Numbered from the stretch's first letter, positions 54,901-63,592 are shown. The stretch: 64,000 bases of DNA from Pseudomonas viridiflava (GCF_900590885.1 NZ_UUON01000045.1:124001-188000), one strand, 5' to 3'. The notes: generated from the letters alone by a model not told the origin. Made by a program: numbers and translations.

Positions 54901-55256
54901 TGCTGCGCTCTTTCGATTACGCGGCGGCGATGGCCTTGAACGTGCAGGGGGTGGATCACTCGCCCGAGGCCGATGTGGCGCGTAAACGCGTGACCGATCG
55001 TTATCTGAAAGAAGCGCGCCAGGCATTTATTCAGGCTTATCAGGCAGCTACGTCTACACTGGCGCATGACTGGCAGGATGCCAAAGGCCAGGACGCCGCG
55101 CTGACGTTGTTCAGCCTGGAAAAGGCCGCGTATGAAGTGGCTTACGAAGCGGAAAATCGCCCGACCTGGCTGCCGGTGCCCTTGCAAGGGCTGCACGGCT
55201 TGCTCAGTGGGCTTATACCTATATCGAAAACTGTACGCGGTGGGGAGACGTCATGA
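51909..55256 (+). CDS. treS: Trehalose synthase - maltokinase fusion
   Basis: A 1,115-residue bifunctional enzyme. Residues 1 to about 560 are trehalose synthase (GH13_16): YKDAVIYQVHVKSYFDSNNDG, GLRLDAIPYLIERDGT with the nucleophile Asp, LLAEANQWP with Glu and FLRNHDELTLEM. Residues about 600-1115 are maltokinase (Pep2 type): WLPKRRWFAGK, a kinase-like core, then RIRVHGDLHLGQVLV and YLIDFEGEPARPLHERRGKHSPYKDV, the catalytic and metal-binding loops. Together they isomerise trehalose to maltose and phosphorylate it to maltose-1-phosphate for GlgE. AGGAG supports the ATG at 51909. The fusion is common in pseudomonads. Its stop overlaps glgB (ATGA). Confidence 0.95.
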   Translation: MAKKPKAATFIKDPLWYKDAVIYQVHVKSYFDSNNDGIGDFPGLIAKLDYIADLGVNTIWLLPFYPSPRRDDGYDIAEYRGVHSDYGTMADAKRFIAEAHQRGLRVITELVINHTSDQHPWFQRARKAKPGSAARNFYVWSDDDQKYDGTRIIFLDTEKSNWTWDPVAGQYFWHRFYSHQPDLNFDNPQVMKAVLSVMRYWLDMGIDGLRLDAIPYLIERDGTNNENLPETHDVLKQIRAEIDAHYPDRMLLAEANQWPEDTQLYFGDKHGDDGDECHMAFHFPLMPRMYMALAQEDRFPITDILRQTPEIPANCQWAIFLRNHDELTLEMVTDKERDYLWNYYAADRRARINLGIRRRLAPLMERDRRRIELLNSLLLSMPGTPTLYYGDEIGMGDNIYLGDRDGVRTPMQWSIDRNGGFSRADPASLVLPPIMDPQYGYQSVNVETQAQDPHSLLNWTRRMLAVRKQSKAFGRGSLKMLSPSNRRILAYTREFTGEDGRNEIILCVANVSRSAQAAELDLSAFAGMVPVEMLGGNAFPPIGQLNFLLTLAPYGFYWFVLAAENQMPSWHVEPAQSMPDFTTLVLKKRMEELLDEPCRSSLEQTSLPAWLPKRRWFAGKDTAIDRVRIAYGVRFGDPQHPVLLSELEVTAGGQVSRYQLPFGFLGEDQFTSALPQQLAMARVRRVRQVGLVTDAFSLEHFIRAVIQGMQAGSVLNSSEGELRFEGTQHLAKLQLTDESPVRYLSAEQSNSSVVVGESLVLKLIRKVSAGVHPELEMSAYLTAADYPNISPLLGSMVRHDAQGEDNLLMIAQGYLSNQGDAWSWTQNSLERAIRDELAEAISEQEQHYNALGELADFAGLLGQRLGEMHGVLGAPTGNKDFKPEVTSAKDTQAWAKDVGAQIERALQLLKVHQNQLNPADQALVSDLLTQKKAIASHVQALAKATLGGLRIRVHGDLHLGQVLVVKGDAYLIDFEGEPARPLHERRGKHSPYKDVSGVLRSFDYAAAMALNVQGVDHSPEADVARKRVTDRYLKEARQAFIQAYQAATSTLAHDWQDAKGQDAALTLFSLEKAAYEVAYEAENRPTWLPVPLQGLHGLLSGLIPISKTVRGGETS

Positions 55257-57490
55257 GCTTTACACATAAAGAACCGCTGCAGCCAAAGTTGACTGCATTG
55301 CCGGCGTCCAAGGACGTCGAAGCGCTGGTGCGCGCCGAGCACCATGACCCGTTCTCGATTCTCGGGCCGCACGACGACGAGCAGGGCGGCCAGTTTATCC
55401 GCGCATTCCTGCCCGAGGCATTGAGCGTTCAGGTGCTGGCCCGCGACAGCGGCGAGCAGATCGGCAGCCTCGACGCCACTCAGGTGCCGGGCCTGTTTGT
55501 CGGGCAATTCAATACCCGCCAGCCGTACCTGCTGAAAATCCAGTGGGCCGGCGGTGAGCAGATCACCGAAGACCCCTACAGCTTCCAGCAACTGCTGCTG
55601 GGGGAAATGGACCTGTACCTGTTTGCCGAAGGCAATCACCGCGACCTCAGCAGTTGCCTGGGCGCCCAGGTCACTAACGTTGATGGCATCGACGGCGTGC
55701 GGTTTGCCGTGTGGGCGCCGAATGCGCGGCGCGTGTCGGTGGTGGGCGACTTCAATATCTGGGACGGCCGCCGCCACCCGATGCGCTTGCGGCATCCGTC
55801 CGGCGTGTGGGAAATCTTTATCCCACGCCTGCAACCGGGCGCAGCCTACAAGTACGAGATTCTCGGCGCCAACGGGATTCTGCCGCTCAAGGCCGACCCG
55901 ATGGCGCTGGCCACCCAGTTGCCGCCGGACACCGCGTCGAAAGTCGCCGAGCCTTTGCGGGTCGACTGGCAGGACCATGAATGGATGCAATCGCGGGTCG
56001 AACGCCAGAAGACCACTGCGCCGCTGTCGATCTACGAGCTGCACGTGGGCTCCTGGCAGTGCGAGCTGGACGAGGCGGGCGAGGTCGCGCGCCAATATAA
56101 CTGGCGTGAGCTGGCTGAAAGGCTGGTGCCGTATGTGCAGCAGCTCGGGTTTACCCATGTGGAGCTGATGCCGATCATGGAACACCCGTTCGGGGGCTCC
56201 TGGGGTTACCAGGCGCTATCGCAGTTCGCGCCGACCGCGCGCTTTGGCTCGCCGGAGGATTTCGCCTATTTCATCAACGCGCTGCACCAGGCCGATATCG
56301 GCGTGATTCTCGACTGGGTGCCGGCGCATTTCCCGACCGACACCCACGGCCTCGCGCAATTCGACGGCACCGCGCTGTACGAATACGCCAACCCGCTGGA
56401 AGGCTTTCACCAGGATTGGGACACGTTGATCTACAACCTGGGCCGCACCGAAGTGCACGGTTTCATGCTTGCTTCGGCGTTGCATTGGCTCAAACACTTC
56501 CACATTGACGGGCTGCGCGTGGATGCCGTGGCGTCGATGCTCTACCGCGATTACTCGCGCAAGGCCGGTGAGTGGGTGCCCAACCGCCATGGTGGCCGCG
56601 AGAACCTCGAAGCCATCGACTTCCTGCGCCACCTGAACGACGTGGTGGCCCTGGAAGCCCCCGGCGCGCTGGTGATTGCCGAAGAGTCCACGGCCTGGCC
56701 GGGCGTGAGCCAGCCGACCCAGCAGGGCGGCCTGGGTTTCAACTACAAATGGAACATGGGCTGGATGCACGATTCGCTGCACTACATCCAGCAGGATCCG
56801 GTGTACCGCGCCCATCACCACAACGAGCTGAGCTTCGGCCTGGTGTATGCCTGGTCCGAGCGGTTTATTTTGCCGATCTCCCACGATGAAGTGGTGCACG
56901 GCAAACACTCGCTGATCGACAAGATGCCCGGCGACCGCTGGCAGAAGTTCGCCAACCTGCGCGCCTACCTGACGTTCATGTGGATGCATCCCGGCAAGAA
57001 ATTGCTGTTCATGGGCTGCGAATTCGGCCAATGGCGTGAGTGGAACCACGACCAGCAGTTGGATTGGTACCTGCTGCAGTACGCCGAACACAAAGGCGTG
57101 CAAAAGCTGGTGGGCGATTTGAACCGTCTGTACCGCGAGGAACCCGCGCTGCATGAGCAGGACGACGCGCCCCAGGGTTTCCAGTGGTTGATCGGCGACG
57201 ATGCGATCAACAGCGTCTACGCCTGGCTGCGCTGGAGCAAGGACGGCAAGCCGGTGCTGGTGGTCGCCAACTTCACCCCGGTGCCGCGTGCGGCGTACGC
57301 CGTGGGGGTACCGTTTGCCGGGCGCTGGAGCGAAGTGCTCAACAGCGATGCCGACACCTATGCCGGCTCCAATTACGGCAATGGCGGTGAAGTGTTTACC
57401 CAGGATGAGCCACGCCATGGGCAAGCGGTGTCGCTGTCGTTGAATCTGCCGCCGCTGGGCGTGCTGATTCTGCGTCCGGAAGCGTTTTAA
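55253..57490 (+). CDS. glgB: 1,4-alpha-glucan branching enzyme
   Basis: A 745-residue GH13_9 branching enzyme that adds alpha-1,6 branches to the glucan built by GlgE. Two N-terminal carbohydrate modules (residues 1-230; VWAPNARRVSVVGDFNIWDGRRHPM in the second, a CBM48) precede the barrel. Catalytic Asp is in GLRVDAVASMLYRDY, Glu in VIAEESTAWPGV, and the third acid in PISHDEVVHGKHSL. Length is typical for the long E. coli type. The ATG lies in the treS stop, making glgE-treS-glgB one unit. Confidence 0.97.
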   Translation: MSFTHKEPLQPKLTALPASKDVEALVRAEHHDPFSILGPHDDEQGGQFIRAFLPEALSVQVLARDSGEQIGSLDATQVPGLFVGQFNTRQPYLLKIQWAGGEQITEDPYSFQQLLLGEMDLYLFAEGNHRDLSSCLGAQVTNVDGIDGVRFAVWAPNARRVSVVGDFNIWDGRRHPMRLRHPSGVWEIFIPRLQPGAAYKYEILGANGILPLKADPMALATQLPPDTASKVAEPLRVDWQDHEWMQSRVERQKTTAPLSIYELHVGSWQCELDEAGEVARQYNWRELAERLVPYVQQLGFTHVELMPIMEHPFGGSWGYQALSQFAPTARFGSPEDFAYFINALHQADIGVILDWVPAHFPTDTHGLAQFDGTALYEYANPLEGFHQDWDTLIYNLGRTEVHGFMLASALHWLKHFHIDGLRVDAVASMLYRDYSRKAGEWVPNRHGGRENLEAIDFLRHLNDVVALEAPGALVIAEESTAWPGVSQPTQQGGLGFNYKWNMGWMHDSLHYIQQDPVYRAHHHNELSFGLVYAWSERFILPISHDEVVHGKHSLIDKMPGDRWQKFANLRAYLTFMWMHPGKKLLFMGCEFGQWREWNHDQQLDWYLLQYAEHKGVQKLVGDLNRLYREEPALHEQDDAPQGFQWLIGDDAINSVYAWLRWSKDGKPVLVVANFTPVPRAAYAVGVPFAGRWSEVLNSDADTYAGSNYGNGGEVFTQDEPRHGQAVSLSLNLPPLGVLILRPEAF

Positions 57491-57541
57491 AGGCTCTACC
57501 GTGCTGGATTTTGTTGTCCACGCTACTGGCAGGGTGCCACA

Positions 57542-58708
57542 ATGGCGCCTTTGTCGTGGCAGTCGAATCGAGCGAAATTGATGAATGGCCTTGGGCGTGG
57601 GCAGGACCAGGATTGCTTCATAGAGGAACAGGTGCGGACCGACCGTCTGCACCAGTTGTTTAGGCAATCCTTTGCCGCCATTCTCGGCAGCTACCTGGCC
57701 GCCGTGATGCTGTGCTGGCTGTGCTGGGACCGGTTTGACCATCAGGTCATCCTGGTCTGGCTGGTCGCGCTGGCGGTGTCGTCCCTGCTGCGGCTCAAGA
57801 TGTTCATGGAATGGTTCCGCTGCCCCAACGCCGAGCGCACGCCGGCGCGTTGGGAGCGTCGCTATTGCGTCACGCTGATGTTGTCTGCAGGGATCTGGGG
57901 GGCCGGCGCGTTTGCGGTGATGCCCACCGATGACCGCCTGTCCCAGGTCTTGGTGATGTTGTTCACGGTGGGCATGTCAGTGAGCGCGGTGTCGTGCTAC
58001 TCGGCGTATCGCTACCTGACGCTGGCGTCCATGGCGCTGGTGCTGCTGCCGTGCACGCTGTGGCTGCTGGTCCAGCCGTCGTCGATGCAAGTGGGCGTGG
58101 CTCTGGCGGTGCTGGTGTTCTCGACCTTTGTGGTCAGCGCCACGCGCAAATTCTCCGATGCGCTGGAAAAGGCCTTTCGCCTGACCCGGCAAATGGAACG
58201 TGCCCACAACATCTCCACCCGCGCCGCACAGACCGACGAACTCACCGGCCTGATGAACCGTCGCGCATTTTTTGAACATGCCCAGTTGTTGTACGCGCAG
58301 TGCCGCCACAACCAGCAGCCGCTGTGCGCGCTGATGCTGGATATGGACCACTTCAAACAAATCAACGATACCTACGGCCATCAGGCCGGCGACCAGGTGC
58401 TGCGCCAGATCGGCGGGGTGATCAGTGCCTCGTTCCGCAAGGCTGACGTGTACGGCCGCCTGGGCGGCGAAGAGTTTGCGGTGCTGTTGCCCAATACCTC
58501 GCTGGAAACCGCCAGGGATATCGCCGAGCAGTTGATCAAGTCGATTTCCGGGCTGGTGTCCGAGCCGGTGCACGGCCTGACCGCCAGCCTTGGCGTGGCG
58601 TCCACCCATGCCCTTGACCAGGACCTGCACGGCCTCATGAACACCGCCGACAAGGCGCTGTACCGTGCCAAGGCATTGGGCCGCAACCAGGTGGCGGTGG
58701 CGGAGTAG
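57542..58708 (+). CDS. Membrane diguanylate cyclase
   Basis: A 388-residue GGDEF protein. Six membrane helices (about residues 45-205) form an unnamed sensor domain, followed by a short coil and the cyclase domain. The active motif is GGEEF (RLGGEEFAVLL), and the RxxD inhibitory site (RKAD) is five residues before it, so it should make c-di-GMP under product feedback. There is no EAL domain. AGGG precedes the ATG at 57542, but an ATG at 57581 (MNGLGRGQ) is also possible. It follows glgB by 51 bp and may be read through from it. Confidence 0.9.
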   Translation: MAPLSWQSNRAKLMNGLGRGQDQDCFIEEQVRTDRLHQLFRQSFAAILGSYLAAVMLCWLCWDRFDHQVILVWLVALAVSSLLRLKMFMEWFRCPNAERTPARWERRYCVTLMLSAGIWGAGAFAVMPTDDRLSQVLVMLFTVGMSVSAVSCYSAYRYLTLASMALVLLPCTLWLLVQPSSMQVGVALAVLVFSTFVVSATRKFSDALEKAFRLTRQMERAHNISTRAAQTDELTGLMNRRAFFEHAQLLYAQCRHNQQPLCALMLDMDHFKQINDTYGHQAGDQVLRQIGGVISASFRKADVYGRLGGEEFAVLLPNTSLETARDIAEQLIKSISGLVSEPVHGLTASLGVASTHALDQDLHGLMNTADKALYRAKALGRNQVAVAE

Positions 58709-58716
58709 GGCGCCGC

Positions 58717-60903
58717 TCAGTCCTTGAGCATGGCCTTGAGCAAAACCCTGGACACCTGGTCGGCAGAGTAGGGCTTGGCGAGGAATTCGAACCCTGCGTA
58801 GCCGTCTTCCGCCAGCTCGTCGCTGTAGCCCGAGGTCAGCACCACCGGCAGGTCGGCGCGGCGCTGGCGCAGCAACTTGGCCATGGCCACGCCGGTGATG
58901 CCGGGCATGACCACATCCGAAAACACCACGTCGAACGCCATCGCATCCTGCCCGGCCAGCGCCAGCGCCTGCTCGGCATCCGTCGCCCAGGTGGTCTGGT
59001 AACCCAGGTCTTGCAGGATCTGGCTGGCAAAACGTCCGACTTCCAGATTGTCCTCGACGATCAACACGCGGCACTGGGTGGTGTCATGGGCTGGCGTCGG
59101 CGTGTCCTGCACGCTTACGGGCACAGCCGCCTCGGCTTCAACCTGTGGCAGGTACAAGGTAAACACGCTGCCCTGGCCAAGGGTGCTGGCCACGTCGATA
59201 TTGCCGCCCGACTGCTTGGCAAAACCAAATACCTGCGACAGGCCCAGGCCGGTGCCCTTGCCCACGGCCTTGGTGGTGAAGAACGGCTCGAAAATTCGTT
59301 CGACCGTTTCCGCCGGGATGCCCGGCCCGGTATCGGCGAGCGACACGCCAATATACGCCTGGTTCGACCCTGCATCCCCGCGAATCCTTGGCAGCACCTG
59401 GGCGCCGGTAACCCGCAGCGTCAACGTGCCCCGGCCGTCCATGGCGTCCCGGGCGTTGAGGGCGATGTTGATCAGCGCGGTTTCAAACTGGCTGGAGTCG
59501 ACCCGCGCAAAACACGGCTGCGGCGGCAACTCGACCTGCACATGGATGCGCGCACCGGTGACGCTTTCGAGCATCTCGCCGATATTCTGTACACGCTGGC
59601 CAACGTCGAAGACTTCCGGGCTCAAGGGTTGGCGGCGGGCAAAGGCGAGCAACTGGCTGGTGAGTTTGCTCGCGCGCTCCACGGTGTCGGACACCGCGCC
59701 CATGTAGCGTTGGCGGCGTTCTTCGGACAGGCCGGGTTGGCGCAGAAAGTCCACCGAGGAGCGAATGATGGTCAGCAGGTTGTTGAAGTCGTGGGCCACG
59801 CCGCCGGTCAATTGGCCGATGGCTTCGAGCTTTTGCGACTGGCGCAACGCGGCTTCGGCCTGGGCCAGCGCCAGGGTGCGTTCTTCCACGCGTTGTTCCA
59901 GCGTGGTATTCAGCTCGGCGTAGGCCGCCAGGCCTTCGCGCACATCGGCATCGGCGCGCACCCGCTCGATGTGGGCCCATGAGCGTTCGGTGACCTCGCG
60001 CAGTAACGCGAGGTCGTAAGGCGACCAGAGCCGCGCGATTTTGTCGTGCACCGCCATCAAGGCAGTGAGGCGGCCATTCTTGATCAGGGGCATGCAAATG
60101 GTGGCCGTGACGCCCAGGGCCTGGAAGCTCGCCGATTCGCCCGGCGGCAATTCGCGCAGGTTGTCGTGGATCACCAGCGGCTCGCCGGCGCGCAGGCACT
60201 GCACCGCCGTGGTGCCGAACGCCGCCAGGCTGTAGCGGCCGATGATGCTCGGCGAGCCGGGCGCGGTCCAATTATCGCGAATGGTGAAGCCGTCTTCATC
60301 GGCGTCCATGTCGGCATACGCGCAGTTGCTCACCTGCAAGTGTTCGGCGAGCAATTGGGTGGTGCGGGTCATGATGGCTTCGGCATCGGCCGCGTCGACC
60401 ACCGCGTGACCGATGGCATCCAGCACGGCCAGGCGGCGGGCCAGGAATACGGTTGCGGTGGTTTCGGACACGGTGTCGAGCAGGCCGACGACACGGCCCT
60501 TGGCGTCGCGGATCGGGCTGTAGCAAAAGGTGAAGTATGCCTGTTCGCGCGCCTGGCCGCGCTCGATCACCAGCGGGAAATTTTCGATATAGGTGGCATG
60601 GCCCTGGAAAGCGGCATCGGCGATGGGGCTGATGTGCTCCCATGCCTCGCTCCATATCTCATTGAATGGACGGCCGAGTGCATCCGGCTTATTGCCCAGG
60701 ATCGGAATAAACGCGTCGTTGTACAGCGTGGTCAAGTGCGGGCCCCAGACAATCGCCTGGGGAAAGCTTGAGGCAAAGCACAGCGCAACGGTGGTCTTGA
60801 GCACGTCCGGCCATTGGTCCAGTGGCCCCAGCGGCGTTGCGGCCCAATCATGCAGACGCACCCGTTCAGCCATGTCGCTGCTGCTTTGCAGCCAATTCAT
60901 CAT
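58717..60903 (-). CDS. Hybrid histidine kinase with PAS, GAF and receiver
   Basis: A 728-residue cytoplasmic hybrid sensor kinase without membrane helices. Order: PAS-like domain (about 15-150; AIVWGPHLTTLYNDAFIPILG), GAF domain (about 155-310), short coiled coil, dimerisation domain with phosphorylated His in GQLTGGVAHDFNNLLT, ATPase domain (N box INIALNARDAMDGRG, G boxes TGPGIP and GTGLGLSQV) and a C-terminal receiver with phosphoacceptor Asp in VVFSDVVMPGITG and Lys in FLAKPYS. The HWE/HisKA_2-free HDFNN type is common in light- or redox-sensing kinases, but no chromophore Cys is evident. No partner regulator is adjacent. It is convergent with the diguanylate cyclase. Confidence 0.9.
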   Translation of the reverse strand: MMNWLQSSSDMAERVRLHDWAATPLGPLDQWPDVLKTTVALCFASSFPQAIVWGPHLTTLYNDAFIPILGNKPDALGRPFNEIWSEAWEHISPIADAAFQGHATYIENFPLVIERGQAREQAYFTFCYSPIRDAKGRVVGLLDTVSETTATVFLARRLAVLDAIGHAVVDAADAEAIMTRTTQLLAEHLQVSNCAYADMDADEDGFTIRDNWTAPGSPSIIGRYSLAAFGTTAVQCLRAGEPLVIHDNLRELPPGESASFQALGVTATICMPLIKNGRLTALMAVHDKIARLWSPYDLALLREVTERSWAHIERVRADADVREGLAAYAELNTTLEQRVEERTLALAQAEAALRQSQKLEAIGQLTGGVAHDFNNLLTIIRSSVDFLRQPGLSEERRQRYMGAVSDTVERASKLTSQLLAFARRQPLSPEVFDVGQRVQNIGEMLESVTGARIHVQVELPPQPCFARVDSSQFETALINIALNARDAMDGRGTLTLRVTGAQVLPRIRGDAGSNQAYIGVSLADTGPGIPAETVERIFEPFFTTKAVGKGTGLGLSQVFGFAKQSGGNIDVASTLGQGSVFTLYLPQVEAEAAVPVSVQDTPTPAHDTTQCRVLIVEDNLEVGRFASQILQDLGYQTTWATDAEQALALAGQDAMAFDVVFSDVVMPGITGVAMAKLLRQRRADLPVVLTSGYSDELAEDGYAGFEFLAKPYSADQVSRVLLKAMLKD

Positions 60904-61054
60904 TGCGGGTACACCTTGTGTGCCAGGGGCTTCTTATACGCCCGGGAAATGCCTGGCGCACAGCTAGAGACCCGCTTGGACGCTGCCAGTTCAGCGCAAT
61001 TATCGCCTAGATGGCACTTTGATGCTCTATTCGTTTGGATAGCTTAAATGCAGT

Positions 61055-61078
61055 GGGTTTGGGCGCTTGCCCAAACCC
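61055..61078 (-). terminator. Hairpin after the CAP-domain gene
   Basis: GGGTTTGGGC, a 4-base loop and GCCCAAACCC directly after the stop codon on the minus strand. No T-run follows, so terminator function is likely but imperfect. Confidence 0.55.
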
Positions 61079-61929
61079 TATTGGCTGCCGAACAAACCGG
61101 TCCAGTAAATCCCCGCGTCGCTCTTCGGGTCCATGGCATAGGCCGCGCCCAATTCGCGAAATTGCGGGTTCATCAGGTTGGCGCAGTGGCCCGGGCTGGC
61201 GAGCCAGCCGTCGACCACCTTGCGCGGAGTATCCAGGCCGGCGGCGATGTTTTCGCCGACGTTCTTCGCGATATACCCGGCCAGCTCGGCGCGGTCACCG
61301 GGGGTACGGCCGTCGTGGTCGAGGTGGTCAAAGAAGTTGCCGTTGGCCATGTTGCGCGTGTGGCTGTTGGCAGCACCGGCCAGGTCGTCGTTCCACGACA
61401 GCGGGGTGGTCGCAGTAAACGCCTGGGTGCCGCACTGGCGCGACTGCGAACGGGCGGTGTTGATCAGCGTCAGCAGTTGCTTGCCCTCGGTCTGCCAATC
61501 GCCCAGGCCGCTGGACAGCAGCGGGCGGGCGAGCACGATGCGCCAGTCCTGGCCGCTGTTGCTCACGCCGATATCGACAAATTGCGGGTCCAGCACCACG
61601 CGGCAGAAGCTCTCGCGCACCGCCTTCATGGCCGCCTGGGCGTCCTTGGGCCCGGACAGGCTGATGGCCTGCACGTTGACCATCGGGTACGCCGCCCGGG
61701 CCAGGGCCTGCTGCAGGTCGCCGACATTGGTCGCCGGCAGCACCAGCCGCGTGTCGTTGGCCAGGGGTGGAAGTTCCTGGGAACCCTGGTTGCCGCAGCG
61801 CTGCACCTGGCTGCGGTAGTCGTTGATCTGTTGCACCAGCTGGTTTTCTTCATTCGCCATCGCGCTGGCGCAGAACACCGAACTGGCGGCCAGCGTCGTA
61901 AGACCCATCATCAATGACAGAACGCGCAT
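61078..61929 (-). CDS. CAP (SCP/PR-1) domain secreted protein
   Basis: A 283-residue exported protein with signal peptide MRVLSLMMGLTTLAASSVFCASAMA (cleavage near residue 25). Residues 26-150 are an extra, unrecognised domain with cysteine pairs; residues about 155-283 are the CAP domain: LLTLINTARSQSRQCG, LSWNDDLAGAANSHTRNMANGNFFDHLDHDGRTPGDR, GENIAAGLDTPRKVVDGWLASPGHCANLMNP and GIYWTGLFGS. The His/Glu cavity residues (SHTRNM, GENI, GHCANLM) are present. Function of bacterial CAP proteins is mostly unknown. The ATG at 61929 is set by the signal peptide; the frame extends further upstream through non-signal sequence. Confidence 0.9.
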   Translation of the reverse strand: MRVLSLMMGLTTLAASSVFCASAMANEENQLVQQINDYRSQVQRCGNQGSQELPPLANDTRLVLPATNVGDLQQALARAAYPMVNVQAISLSGPKDAQAAMKAVRESFCRVVLDPQFVDIGVSNSGQDWRIVLARPLLSSGLGDWQTEGKQLLTLINTARSQSRQCGTQAFTATTPLSWNDDLAGAANSHTRNMANGNFFDHLDHDGRTPGDRAELAGYIAKNVGENIAAGLDTPRKVVDGWLASPGHCANLMNPQFRELGAAYAMDPKSDAGIYWTGLFGSQ

Positions 61930-62011
61930 GGACGTTACCCTTGAGCTTGAAAGCGCCCATGATGCGCGATGTAACCCGGTCTGGTGCAACGCCTTTTTTT
62001 GTTTTTTTGCC

Positions 62012-62207
62012 TCAACGGGTGTTCGCATGGCGGATGCGGCCACGTGCCATCAGGCAGGCCAGCAGGATCAGGCCCGCTGCTACGGCGAAGGTTGCGTGCA
62101 GTCCGGCTGCCACCGATTGCGGTGTGGCACGAGTGATATCCGGGGTCGCCCAGGCGAACACCGCACCCAGGGCCGAGGTGCCGAGGATCAGCCCGAGGTT
62201 GCGCGGA
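62012..62207 (-). pseudogene. C-terminal relic of an MFS transporter
   Basis: A minus-strand reading frame without a start codon encodes about 65 residues that read as the end of a drug-resistance MFS permease: RNLGLILGTSALGAVFAWA, then SVAAGLHATFAVAAGLILLA and a basic tail ending in a stop at 62012. Upstream of RNLG the similarity stops abruptly and DNA leads into the GNAT gene region. It lies between the CAP and GNAT genes, so the remainder was lost by deletion. Confidence 0.7.
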
Positions 62208-62253
62208 GCAGGTACAATCCCCGCTGCCTTGACGTGAAACCCCAGGAATTTGC

Positions 62254-62925
62254 ATGTTCAGCCTTACCCGCTACACCACCGCGTGCCCCGAGCCGATCAA
62301 TGCGCAGATCCTGCAGATGGTGGTGGACAACCTCACCGACATCAGCAGCGTGGCCCTGCAGCCGAGCAACCTGCTCTACAACATCTACCAGTACGCCATC
62401 GGCTTTGAGGTGCACCTGTACCTGGAAGCGCTGGATGGCTCGAAGGGCATCGCCGTCGAGCTGGTGGTGGCGATGGTCGAGGAACGCGTGGTGGGTTTTT
62501 GCCTGTACCTGCCGGTCAAAGACGACCCCGAAGCCTGCGGCATCGCCTTTATGGCGGTACACGCCGGTTCCCGTCGCCAGGGTGTGGCGCGAGCCATGCT
62601 GGGTGAGGTGCTGGCGCATTACCCCCACGCCGAACTGGCGTGCGCCGTGGAGAAGGTGCCGGCGTTCCAAGCCATGGGCTTTCAGCTACGCGGCGCGCGG
62701 GGCACCCAGGTGCTGATGAATACTCGCGATTACGCCACCGATGGCCTGATGGGCGTGTTGGACGTGGCGGCTATCTATAGCTCGCTGGAAGTGCGCCAGA
62801 TCCACACCTATCTGCTGCAAAAGCATGGCAAGCGGGCGATGGTGGATGCAGAGAAGCAGCGCGACCGGCACCTGGACCAGCTGACGCGCAAGGCCAGGTT
62901 GTTTGTGGATGAACATTTGAGCTGA
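62254..62925 (+). CDS. GNAT family N-acetyltransferase
   Basis: A 223-residue protein with a central GNAT domain (about residues 60-150). The acetyl-CoA motif A is AVHAGSRRQGVARAMLGEVL (Arg/Gln-x-x-Gly-x-Ala pattern), preceded by VVAMVEERVVGFCLYLPV. The N-terminal 55 residues and the C-terminal 65-residue helical tail (IHTYLLQKHGKRAMVDAEKQRDRHLDQ) are extra. Substrate unknown. AGGA lies eight bases before the ATG. Confidence 0.85.
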   Translation: MFSLTRYTTACPEPINAQILQMVVDNLTDISSVALQPSNLLYNIYQYAIGFEVHLYLEALDGSKGIAVELVVAMVEERVVGFCLYLPVKDDPEACGIAFMAVHAGSRRQGVARAMLGEVLAHYPHAELACAVEKVPAFQAMGFQLRGARGTQVLMNTRDYATDGLMGVLDVAAIYSSLEVRQIHTYLLQKHGKRAMVDAEKQRDRHLDQLTRKARLFVDEHLS

Positions 62926-62937
62926 ATGCAAAACTAT

Positions 62938-62966
62938 GTGGCGAGGGAGCTTGCTCCCTAACCACA
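62938..62966. repeat. REP-like hairpin, second type
   Basis: GTGGCGAGGGAGCTTGCTCC then CTAACCACA. The core differs from the GGGGGC type elsewhere in the window and matches the other REP class of pseudomonads. It separates convergent GNAT and TetR genes. Confidence 0.75.
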
Positions 62967-62967
62967 T

Positions 62968-63570
62968 TTAAGTACGGCCGCGATTGACCATCGCCAAAAT
63001 CGTCGCCAGCAGCTCCTGCTGCGCCTCTTCACGGCTGACCTCACCACTGGCCGCCGCCTGGGACAGGGCCTCCGCCGCTCCCAGCATGGCCCGCAAACCA
63101 GCCTGGGACACGTTGCCGCCGGGCGCGAACGGCGACAACGCATCACGGCACTTGGCGAGAAAAATCGCCTCGTATTCGCGCTTGAGGGTTTCCAGTTCCG
63201 GCGAACTGCTGAGCGCGGCAATCACCCCGGGAATCTCGCGGCCTTGCAACAATACGCAGTCCACATAGGAAGAAGCGATCACCCACGCCCGGTCTTGCAG
63301 GGTGGCGTTGCTGGCCTCGAGGGCCTCGGTAAACACCTGGTTCTGGCGCGCGTCGAAATCTTCATACAGCGCGGCGAGCAAACCCGCACGTGTGACGAAA
63401 TGGTCGTAGACCACCGGTTTGGTCACCCCCGCCAGTTCCGCCAGGCGGCCCAGGGTCAGGGCGTCGGTGCCTTCCTCGCGCACCAGTTGCCAGGCCACAT
63501 CGAGTAATTGGCGCAGGCGATCTTCACGGGATAAACGGCGACGTGGGGCAGGGGAGTCAGGGGTTGACAT
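62968..63570 (-). CDS. TetR family repressor
   Basis: A 200-residue TetR-type regulator. The helix-turn-helix is LTLGRLAELAGVTKPVVYDHFVTRAGLLAALY (about residues 40-70), after a basic start (RRRLSREDRLRQLLDVAWQL). The C-terminal ligand domain is not family-specific. It is divergent from the flavodoxin-fold oxidoreductase gene, and paired repeats lie in the 72-bp spacer, so it probably represses that gene and itself. Confidence 0.9.
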   Translation of the reverse strand: MSTPDSPAPRRRLSREDRLRQLLDVAWQLVREEGTDALTLGRLAELAGVTKPVVYDHFVTRAGLLAALYEDFDARQNQVFTEALEASNATLQDRAWVIASSYVDCVLLQGREIPGVIAALSSSPELETLKREYEAIFLAKCRDALSPFAPGGNVSQAGLRAMLGAAEALSQAAASGEVSREEAQQELLATILAMVNRGRT

Positions 63571-63592
63571 GCTTATATACCAAAAGTAACTT
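63564..63592 (+). promoter_or_regulatory. Promoter of the NAD(P)H oxidoreductase gene
   Basis: TTGACA and TAACTT are 17 bp apart; the -10 element lies within the repeat-containing operator region, so repressor binding would block it. Confidence 0.55.

Noticed and set aside
53046..55196. Minus-strand open frame opposite the treS-maltokinase gene (716 codons)
   Set aside because: Shadow frame with atypical composition; the plus-strand product is clearly conserved.
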